From contig JAPOZF010000106.1 in assembly GCA_026706165.1 (NCBI GenBank), positions 1 through 5,144 on the forward strand: 5,144 nt of DNA, given 5' to 3'. This DNA comes from Gemmatimonadota bacterium (GTDB lineage: Bacteria > Latescibacterota > UBA2968 > UBA8231). The position numbers were made by a program, and so were the translations under genes. The notes below the pieces were generated by a model. It worked only from the letters and a program-made list of their open reading frames with translations. It searched no databases and had not been told where the DNA came from. This document shows, piece after piece, positions 1 to 5,144 of the stretch. Position 1 is the stretch's first letter. Each line of letters starts with the position of its first letter.

Positions 1-1937
1 TGAAGGGGCAGCCACTGGGCGACGATCCCCCCGGGGTTGAGCCGCTGCCGGCACAGCCGGTAGAACTCCTCCGTGTAAAGGACCCAGCTGTCCGCCGTGC
101 CGGGATGGGTGGCGTCGGCGATGACCAGGTCGTAGGTGCGCTCGCTGCGCAGCACGTGGTTGCGGCCGTCCTCGGGAATCAGCTCGAGAACCCCCTGCCC
201 GAAACGCTCGTAGACCTCGTTGTTGTGGTCGGTGAAGTGAATCCCCGCATCCACGACCGCGGGCACGACCTCGACGCAGTCGATGCGCCGGGGACCGTAC
301 CCCTCCACCGTGGCCAGGGTGATGCCGCCGCCGAAGGCGATTACGAGGACCTCCCCGGGGTCGGGGTGAACGACCATCGGCAGGGTCCCGAGAAGGCGGA
401 ACGTCTGCAGGGAGGAGAAGTCGGTCGGCACCTCTCCCCCGCCGTTGATCATGAGCAGACGGTAGCCGCCCTCCGCCGCGTGGACGGTGACGGTGCCCCC
501 GGCGTCCTCGTCGAAGTGGACCATGCGGGTGTTGCCGTGGCTCCAGGCCATCATCGTCTCGATCAGGTTCCCGGGCATCACCCCTTTCCACAGCAGGAAG
601 AACCCCCCGGCCAGAACCGGGGGCACCAGCTTGCGGCGCAGGCCCGCGGCGCTCCACAGGACGAGCAGCAGACCCGCGGCCAGGTTGATCAGCGCCAGGA
701 ACTCGAGCGACAACTGCGTGCCCAGCCCGGGAATGAGCAGGAAGCCTGCGGCGAAGGCGCCGAAGATCGCCCCGGTCGTGTTGACCGCGTAGATGTCGCC
801 GACCTCGGTTCCGACCGCGCCGATCCGCCGCACCCGGATCCTGGCGACGAGGGGAAACAGGAACCCCATCAGGAAGGTCGGGACGAACATCACCATGGCG
901 GCGGCGGTGAACAGCATGGCGATGTGGTCTTCCCACTCCGGCCTGGGGAAGGCGGAGACCAGCTTTGGCAAACCGGCGACGGCGGCTACCGAAACCACGC
1001 CGAAAACTCCGAGGAGAAGCTCGACGACCCCGAAGGCGTACACCCTGTCGCGCAGGCGGTCCGCCCAGCGGGCCCCGGCAGCCGAGCCGGCGGCGATCCC
1101 GGCCAGAAAGGTTATGACGATGGTGCTCAAGGTCTGCACGGTGGCGCTCGTCAGCGTCGTCTGCAGCAACCGGGTCCAGACAATCTCGTAGCCCAGGGCC
1201 GCGAATCCCGACAGGGCGAACACCGCCGGCACCGCTATCTCCAGGCGCCGCGGCACGGGATCGGCGGAGAGAGCCGGCTCCTGTCCCTCCGGTTCCGGCG
1301 GGCGGCTCTCCGGTCCGGCGGCCCGCCCGATCAGCAGGGCCGCGGCGGCAACCGCGAGGTTGGCGGCGGCGGCGGCGAACACCGTCCCCCGCACCCCCAG
1401 ATGCTCCATCAGGAAGAAGGCGGCGGCGAAACAGCCGAGCGCCGCCCCGGCGGTGTTGATGCTGTAGAGGGAACCCAGTTGCCAGCCGGCCGCGGAGAGG
1501 TGGCGCACGGCGAAACGGCACAGGGCGGGAAGGGTGCCCCCCATCAGGGTCGTCGGCGGCAGCAGGATCAGGAAGCTCAGGACGAAGCGCGCCAGCGCGA
1601 ACATCATGGGCCGGCCCTCGAGCAGCTGGTAGAGGGCGGTGTGAAGGTCGTCGAGACCGGTCAGGATCCACGGGAAGGCCAGCGAGAACAGACCGATGCC
1701 CAGCTCGAGGAGGGCGTAGATCCGCAGTCCGCGGCCGCGGCTGTCGGCGACGCGTCCGAAGAGGGCGCTGCCCAGCGCCAGCCCGGCCATGAACGCGGTG
1801 AGAACGGTGCTGACGGCGAAAACGCTGACTCCGAAGACGACGATCAGCATGCGCACCCAGACCACCTGGTACACGAGGGTGCAGGCCCCGGAAAGGAAGA
1901 ACAGGGCGGCGACCATCAGCGGGGTGCTCCTGTTCAC
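1..1937 (-). CDS. Fused polytopic membrane protein / spermidine-synthase-like domain protein (3' partial)
   Basis: 645 residues are visible; the C-terminus runs off the left edge. Residues about 5-205 and 235-450 are hydrophobic membrane segments in two homologous halves. LSGACTLVYQVVWVRML (about 15) matches LSGFAALGYEIVWTRLL (about 243), and YSINTAGAALG (about 159) matches YAVNTTGAIFG (about 383). A charged Pro/Glu-rich linker (about 206-230) joins them. From about 470 a Rossmann-type domain follows: glycine loop VLVIAFGGGIT (about 531-541), acidic strand end DCVEVVPAVV (about 553), and YDLVIADATHP (about 602-612) followed by LYTEEFYRLCRQRLNPGG. This is the layout of the fused MFS/spermidine synthase family, usually annotated as polyamine synthases although most members are untested. 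Here GGGDG is GGGIT and DSxDP is DATHP, so aminopropyl transfer is doubtful. The GTG start is chosen because an in-frame TGA lies six codons upstream (1956-1958) and a GGGGAG ribosome site precedes it by 5 nt. An ATG seven codons in is the alternative. It is the last visible gene of a codirectional set. Confidence 0.9.
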   Translation of the reverse strand, partial: MNRSTPLMVAALFFLSGACTLVYQVVWVRMLIVVFGVSVFAVSTVLTAFMAGLALGSALFGRVADSRGRGLRIYALLELGIGLFSLAFPWILTGLDDLHTALYQLLEGRPMMFALARFVLSFLILLPPTTLMGGTLPALCRFAVRHLSAAGWQLGSLYSINTAGAALGCFAAAFFLMEHLGVRGTVFAAAAANLAVAAAALLIGRAAGPESRPPEPEGQEPALSADPVPRRLEIAVPAVFALSGFAALGYEIVWTRLLQTTLTSATVQTLSTIVITFLAGIAAGSAAGARWADRLRDRVYAFGVVELLLGVFGVVSVAAVAGLPKLVSAFPRPEWEDHIAMLFTAAAMVMFVPTFLMGFLFPLVARIRVRRIGAVGTEVGDIYAVNTTGAIFGAFAAGFLLIPGLGTQLSLEFLALINLAAGLLLVLWSAAGLRRKLVPPVLAGGFFLLWKGVMPGNLIETMMAWSHGNTRMVHFDEDAGGTVTVHAAEGGYRLLMINGGGEVPTDFSSLQTFRLLGTLPMVVHPDPGEVLVIAFGGGITLATVEGYGPRRIDCVEVVPAVVDAGIHFTDHNNEVYERFGQGVLELIPEDGRNHVLRSERTYDLVIADATHPGTADSWVLYTEEFYRLCRQRLNPGGIVAQWLPL

Positions 1938-2113
1938 CGGCTCTCCCCGACTTCAGGCGGCTTCATGAAGCGACCGGCAAGTCCGGGGCGGTCCGGCGGC
2001 CTGCCCCGGAACACAGCGGCCCCGGCACCCCCCGGTTCCAACTCCACGGGATGTCGCAGGCCGGTGCGGCGGCCCTCGCCGGCGGTCGATTGACTCGCAT
2101 CCATTCTTCCCAT
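1934..2113 (-). CDS. Possible 59-residue protein, translationally coupled to the next gene
   Basis: An open frame from ATG at 2113 (second in-frame ATG at 2104) runs 59 codons to a TGA at 1936-1934. The TGA overlaps the GTG start of the next gene as GTGA. It fills almost all of the gap after the ASPIC/UnbV gene, starting 7 nt beyond that stop. The product is Gly/Arg/Pro-rich, starts MGRMDASQSTAGEGRR and ends FMKPPEVGESR. It has no cysteine, signal peptide or membrane segment, and I recognise no family. Against it: no strong ribosome site stands at a proper distance from either ATG, third-position GC (about three quarters by hand count) is lower than in the neighbours, and long open frames arise easily at this GC. 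It could be a real small gene, a coupling leader, or chance. Confidence 0.25.
   Translation of the reverse strand: MGRMDASQSTAGEGRRTGLRHPVELEPGGAGAAVFRGRPPDRPGLAGRFMKPPEVGESR
1943..1948 (-). promoter_or_regulatory. Ribosome binding site of the membrane/spermidine-synthase-like gene
   Basis: On the minus strand GGGGAG is followed by a 5-nt spacer (AGCCG) and then GTG at 1937. The site decides for the GTG start over the ATG seven codons further in. It lies inside the last codons of the 59-codon frame that ends at 1934, which fits translational coupling. Confidence 0.6.
1982..2010 (-). other. Perfect 8-bp inverted repeat with 13-nt loop (possible RNA hairpin)
   Basis: TCCGGGGC (1982-1989) and GCCCCGGA (2003-2010) are perfect reverse complements flanking a 13-nt loop. 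The stem lies about 45 nt upstream of the GTG start of the membrane/spermidine-synthase-like gene. No T-run follows on the minus strand (CTTGCCGG comes next), so it does not look like an intrinsic terminator. It might tune readthrough or mRNA stability between the two genes, or be chance in GC-rich sequence. Confidence 0.3.
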
Positions 2114-2120
2114 CCCCGGG

Positions 2121-3863
2121 TCAGCGCCGGAACGGCGTGCTCTCCACGATTCCCACGCCCTCGCGAACGAGGTGGTAAGCCCCCGCGGCGAGCCCCTGCA
2201 CTTCCTCCACTCTGCCGCTGGGCCAACGGATGGTGGCGCGGGCGGGGCCGCCTTCCCCGGGAAGCCCGACGCGCAGCCGCGGATCCTGGCTCGCCAGGTA
2301 GGAGGACCCTGCGTGAACCTCGCGCAGCAGCCTGCGCCCCCCGGCCTCGATCAGGACCCGGGCCCCGTAGGCGTCACGGTTGGACTCCGGCGGAGAGCCT
2401 TCCAGGCGCAGGCCGAGGGAGGGGTTCCCCTGGCCGACCGCGTTTTCGAGGAGCAGCGCCTGCGAGCCGTTGTTGTTGACGACGACGTCGTCGTCGCCGT
2501 CGCCGTCGATGTCGGCAGCGGCCAGGCCGCGGCCGGCGCGCCTCGGAAGCCCGTCTCCACCCCTCGAAGCAAGGACCTCGCGGAAGCTGCCGCCGGTGTT
2601 TTCGAAAAGCAGGTCGTCCTGCTCGAAGGAGCTGCCTTCCTTGACGAGGGCGATGTTGTCGATGACGTGGCCGTTGGCGACGACGAGGTCGAGGTCGCTG
2701 TCGAGATCGAAGTCGAGAAAGCAGGTCCCGAAGCCGACGTAGGCGAGGGTGGACGCCCCCAGGCCGCTGCCGTAGCTGACCTCCATCACCGCGTTGCCGC
2801 CGTCGTTTCGATACAGCGAGTTGGTCTGGGCTTCGAGGTTGGTCACCGTGATGTCGAGGTCGAGGTCGCCGTCGTAGTCCCCCATGTCGGTCCCCATCCC
2901 GGCCTCGGCCACCGCGTCGTACCCGAAAGCGGCCCCGTAGTAGATCGCCTCCTCGGTGAAGCCGGGGCTGCCCTCCTCCAGGTGGTTGATGTAGAGAAAG
3001 TTGGCGGTGCCGTCGTTGGCGACGTAGAGGTCGGAATCGCCGTCCCCCTCGAAATCTCCGGCGACGACCCCGAGCCCCTTGCCGGAGCAATCGGTGATTC
3101 CCAGCTCGCCGGATACGTCGGCGAAGCTGCCGGTGCCGTCGTTGCGCAGCAGCCTGTCGCAGAGACCCCCGTAGGCCTGGGGTCCGCAGTAGACCTCGAC
3201 ACCCGACCGCTTGCACGGGGTGAAGGTCACCTGGTCGAAATCGACGTATCCCGCCACGTAGAGATCGAGGTCGCCGTCGAGGTCGAAATCGAAGAAGGTG
3301 GCCGACGTCGACCACCCGGGAATGTCGATCCCCGCAGCCGGGCCGGCTTCTTCGAAGACGCCGTCGCCGCGGTTCCTGAAAAGGAGATCCGCCCCGTAGT
3401 TCCCCACGAAGAGATCCGGGTCCCCGTCGTTCTCGACATCCCCCACTGCCATCCCCATTCCGTACCCTTCGTCCCCCGTCCTCGCGGTGTCGGTGACGTC
3501 GGTGAACGACCCGAACCCGTCGTTGCGGAAGAACCGGTTGCGGGGAGGAACCCCTGGGTCAGGGGTCCCCGGAAGGGGGGCGCCGTTCAGCAGGTAGAGG
3601 TCGAAGTCCCCGTCCTGGTCGTGATCGATGAAGCCGGCCCCCGAACCCATGATCTCCACTATGTACCGTTTCCCCGTGAACCCGGTGAAATGCCGGAACT
3701 CGACGCCGCGCTCCCGCGCGACGTCGCGAAAAATGACCCGCGAACCGGCCGCCGGCGCCGGCGGCCCCCCCGGCTTTCCTGAAGCCGTCGTACCGGAATC
3801 GCCGTTGCAGCCCGGCAACGACGCCGCGACGGCGGCGGCGAGAACCTCCAGCCGCAGTCCCAT
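2121..3863 (-). CDS. Exported FG-GAP/VCBS-repeat protein with ASPIC/UnbV domain (CRTAC1-like)
   Basis: 580 residues from the ATG. The N-terminus MGLRLEVLAAAVAASLPGC is a short signal peptide ending in a lipobox-like LPGC (Cys19; Pro at -2 is atypical), then a Gly/Ser/Pro linker to about residue 41. A beta-propeller region follows, with seven acidic DxDxDGDxDLY-type loops at about 80, 142, 192, 270, 329, 384 and 451. These resemble calcium-binding FG-GAP loops. Between loops 3 and 4 is the family's cysteine segment (Cys217, Cys226, CGPQAYGG), with further cysteines at 235, 259 and 381, consistent with disulfides outside the cytoplasm. Residues about 494-563 form the ASPIC/UnbV domain: NRDAYGARV, REVHAGSSYLASQDPRL, IRWPSGRVEEVQGL. 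Such proteins are probably surface adhesion or scaffold proteins; no enzymatic role is known to me. ATG at 3863 is preferred for a compact signal peptide, but its GGAGG (3864-3868) abuts it with no spacer. The in-frame TTG at 3884, directly after the TPR stop, is the alternative and gives 587 residues. Confidence 0.93.
   Translation of the reverse strand: MGLRLEVLAAAVAASLPGCNGDSGTTASGKPGGPPAPAAGSRVIFRDVARERGVEFRHFTGFTGKRYIVEIMGSGAGFIDHDQDGDFDLYLLNGAPLPGTPDPGVPPRNRFFRNDGFGSFTDVTDTARTGDEGYGMGMAVGDVENDGDPDLFVGNYGADLLFRNRGDGVFEEAGPAAGIDIPGWSTSATFFDFDLDGDLDLYVAGYVDFDQVTFTPCKRSGVEVYCGPQAYGGLCDRLLRNDGTGSFADVSGELGITDCSGKGLGVVAGDFEGDGDSDLYVANDGTANFLYINHLEEGSPGFTEEAIYYGAAFGYDAVAEAGMGTDMGDYDGDLDLDITVTNLEAQTNSLYRNDGGNAVMEVSYGSGLGASTLAYVGFGTCFLDFDLDSDLDLVVANGHVIDNIALVKEGSSFEQDDLLFENTGGSFREVLASRGGDGLPRRAGRGLAAADIDGDGDDDVVVNNNGSQALLLENAVGQGNPSLGLRLEGSPPESNRDAYGARVLIEAGGRRLLREVHAGSSYLASQDPRLRVGLPGEGGPARATIRWPSGRVEEVQGLAAGAYHLVREGVGIVESTPFRR
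2484..3626 (-). repeat. Seven diverged FG-GAP/VCBS-type acidic loop repeats (within the CDS)
   Basis: Successive coding copies read DHDQDGDFDLY, DVENDGDPDLF, DFDLDGDLDLY, DFEGDGDSDLY, DYDGDLDLDI, DFDLDSDLDL and DIDGDGDDDV, spaced about 45-80 residues apart. They leave a visible DNA pattern of GTCGAGGTCGCCGTCG-like stretches on the plus strand. Copies 1-4 and 7 keep the central DG pair. Copy 5 has the glycine displaced and copy 6 has serine in its place. They are blades of one beta-propeller, not a mobile or recombining repeat array. Confidence 0.75.
3747..3766. repeat. Perfect 20-bp palindrome GGCCGCCGGCGCCGGCGGCC
   Basis: The two strands read identically over these 20 bases, with the centre between 3756 and 3757. 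It lies in the part of the ASPIC/UnbV gene that codes for the Gly/Pro/Ala linker after the lipobox. Low-complexity GC-only codons for Gly, Pro and Ala readily make such palindromes, so coding bias is the simplest explanation. No regulatory role is shown. Confidence 0.4.
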
Positions 3864-3884
3864 CCTCCAACCTGTCCACCCCAA

Positions 3885-5144
3885 CTAGCGCCCCGCCCCG
3901 GCCGGCTCCCCCGGGGCCTGTTCCCCGGACAGCTTGCGGACCAGGGCTCCCAGTGCGGGAAAGTGCGGGGAGCGGACGCGCAGGGTGCGCAGCTCTGCGG
4001 CGGCTTCGAAGCGGCGGTCCATGGCGACATAGACCTCGATCAGCTCGGCGCGGGCTGCGTGGTCGCCCGGATCGACGGCGACCCGTTCCCTGAGCTTCTG
4101 CGACCGCTGTTCAAGGGGCAGAATCGCCTTGAAGCGGTCCGCGGCCGCGCGCGCGCCCTCCCGGTCGCCGAGGCGGCGGAGCGAAACGGCCAGCGCCCGC
4201 AACGCGGGGGCGTGCCCGGGGGAGATCTCCAGCGCCTTCTCGAGATGGACCCTGGCGAGGGAGTGGTCGCCCAGCTGCTGCGCTGCGAGCCCGCGGTGCC
4301 GGTGCGCCTCGGCGCGGTGCCGGGGTTCGGTTCCGTCCCCCCCGGCCAGCAGGCGCTCGAGGACTTCCATGGACCTCTCGAACTCGCCCAGGCGGTAGAG
4401 CAGCACCCCCAGCTCGACGAGGAGCAGGGGATCCTCCTCCCGCAGCGCCAGCCCCATCTCGAGGGCCCGGCGCGCCTCCTCGAGCGCGTTGGCCGCCAAT
4501 GCGTACTCGAAGATCTTGTAGAGAACATGGGAGTGCCGGGGGTCCGCCGGAGAGCCTTCGAGCAGACCGTGGTATTCCCACAGCGACTCCCGGGCCCCCT
4601 CGATCCTGCCGCCGAGATACAGCGCCTCGGCGAGCCAGATCCGGCCCGAGTGGTTCCCCGGCTCGAGGTCCACAGCCGCCCGCAGGTCGCCCCGGGCGGG
4701 TTCGTAGTCTCCAAGCTGCAGAAAGGTGTGCCCCCTCAGGCGATGGAAGGTCCCGTTCCCCGGGGCCTTGGCGATCGCCCGGGAAAATCTATCGATGGCG
4801 GCATGCGGTCTCCGCTCGCGAAGGAGAATGCTCCCGACGGCGTGATCCAGGCCGGAATCGAGCGGCCCCGGACTGGCTGCCTCCGCCGCCAGCAGCATCC
4901 GCTTGGCGCGCTGGAACAGTTCCGCGGCCTCGGGGTCGTTCCGCTGCTTCTTCTCGAGCTCCTGCGCCTGGGTGAAGAAGATCCTGCCCAGCAGGTAGGT
5001 GAAGCGGTGATTCCCGGAGTCCTGCCGCATCCCGGCCTCGCAGACCCTGGCCGCCTCGGCGAGCCTCCCCTTCCCGAACAGTTCCAGGGCCCGCGCGCAA
5101 CCGCCGTCACCCCCCTGTCCGGCATCGCCTGGATCGACGTATCC
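3885..5144 (-). CDS. Tetratricopeptide-repeat protein (5' partial)
   Basis: 419 residues are visible to a TAG at 3887-3885. The frame is open through the right edge, so the start is outside the window. An ATG at 5030 lies inside a TPR unit (ALELFGKGRLAEAARVCEAGMRQDSGN, about 19-45) and is not the likely start. About nine TPR-like helix pairs follow the 34-residue spacing with Gly/Ala and Pro at the usual places, for example AVGSILLRERRPHAAIDRFSRAIAKAPGN (about 102), RGHTFLQLGDYEPARGDLRAAVDLEPGN (about 137), LGVLLYRLGEFERSMEVLERLL (about 245), HRGLAAQQLGDHSLARVHLEKALEISPGH (about 283) and ALAVSLRRLGDREGARAAADRFKAILP (about 317). A charged segment (QELEKKQRNDPEAAELFQRAKR, about 61-82) sits between the first two. 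TPR arrays bind partner proteins and are not catalytic. The gene directly precedes the ASPIC/UnbV gene, a pairing often seen in the phyla named in the summary, so its partner may be that protein or its export machinery (inference). Whether it is exported cannot be told without the N-terminus. Confidence 0.9.
   Translation of the reverse strand, partial: GYVDPGDAGQGGDGGCARALELFGKGRLAEAARVCEAGMRQDSGNHRFTYLLGRIFFTQAQELEKKQRNDPEAAELFQRAKRMLLAAEAASPGPLDSGLDHAVGSILLRERRPHAAIDRFSRAIAKAPGNGTFHRLRGHTFLQLGDYEPARGDLRAAVDLEPGNHSGRIWLAEALYLGGRIEGARESLWEYHGLLEGSPADPRHSHVLYKIFEYALAANALEEARRALEMGLALREEDPLLLVELGVLLYRLGEFERSMEVLERLLAGGDGTEPRHRAEAHRHRGLAAQQLGDHSLARVHLEKALEISPGHAPALRALAVSLRRLGDREGARAAADRFKAILPLEQRSQKLRERVAVDPGDHAARAELIEVYVAMDRRFEAAAELRTLRVRSPHFPALGALVRKLSGEQAPGEPAGAGR

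Noticed and set aside
105..2093. 662-codon open frame on the plus strand
   Set aside because: It lies antisense to the membrane/spermidine-synthase-like gene. Its product is rich in Gly, Arg, Glu, Gln and His, with no hydrophobic core or recognisable motif. The minus-strand frame shows clear family motifs over the whole length.
1938..2120. Promoter search in the only large gap
   Set aside because: No convincing -35/-10 pair or AT-rich stretch is visible in this GC-rich segment, so no promoter is called.
1963..2226. 87-codon minus-strand frame crossing the end of the ASPIC/UnbV gene
   Set aside because: It overlaps more than 100 nt of the UnbV domain in another frame, has no family motif, and lacks the GTGA junction that favours the 59-codon frame in the same gap.
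2374..3315. 313-codon minus-strand frame overlapping the ASPIC/UnbV gene
   Set aside because: The product is an Arg-rich low-complexity string, the typical out-of-frame reading of GC-rich coding DNA.
2172..3782. 536-codon open frame on the plus strand
   Set aside because: It is the mirror of the ASPIC/UnbV gene. Its VEVEVAVEIE-type repeats are the reverse complement of the DxDGDxDL codons, not an independent protein.
4040..4714. 224-codon minus-strand frame inside the TPR gene
   Set aside because: A Ser/Arg/Trp-rich shift of the TPR frame. The TPR periodicity is in the other frame throughout.

Overview
The window is high-GC DNA (roughly two thirds G+C by eye) in which all real coding sequence lies on the minus strand. 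Read in the direction of transcription (right to left) there are three large genes. First is a tetratricopeptide-repeat (TPR) protein whose start lies beyond the right edge. Next is an exported, probably lipid-anchored FG-GAP/VCBS-repeat protein with a C-terminal ASPIC/UnbV domain (CRTAC1-like). Last is a polytopic membrane protein fused to a spermidine-synthase-like methyltransferase domain, whose C-terminus is cut by the left edge. The third gene is easy to miss because it has no stop codon in the window and uses a GTG start, while a 662-codon antisense frame lies over it.

Layout: 5144-3885 TPR gene (5' partial); 3863-2121 ASPIC/UnbV gene, following the TPR stop by 21 nt (or by 0 nt with a TTG start); 2120-1938 a 183-nt gap that holds a 59-codon open frame whose TGA overlaps the next start in a GTGA arrangement; 1937-1 the membrane/spermidine-synthase-like fusion (3' partial). 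No obvious promoter or U-tailed terminator is visible between genes, so the set reads as one transcription unit. No RNA gene, mobile element or CRISPR array is seen.

Organism: TPR and ASPIC/UnbV pairs and fused membrane/spermidine-synthase-like proteins are common in Acidobacteriota, Planctomycetota, Verrucomicrobiota and deltaproteobacterial-type genomes. The high GC and gene content suggest an uncultured Gram-negative bacterium of that kind, possibly Acidobacteriota. This is inference; nothing here fixes the phylum.

How the genes may work together: the ASPIC/UnbV protein should sit outside the cytoplasm (signal peptide, paired cysteines, acidic metal-binding-type loops). The TPR protein is a protein-protein scaffold, and the fusion protein couples a membrane channel or carrier-like domain to a cytosolic Rossmann fold. 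The substrate is not evident. The methyltransferase-like domain has lost part of the polyamine-binding signature, so it is unlikely to be an ordinary spermidine synthase.
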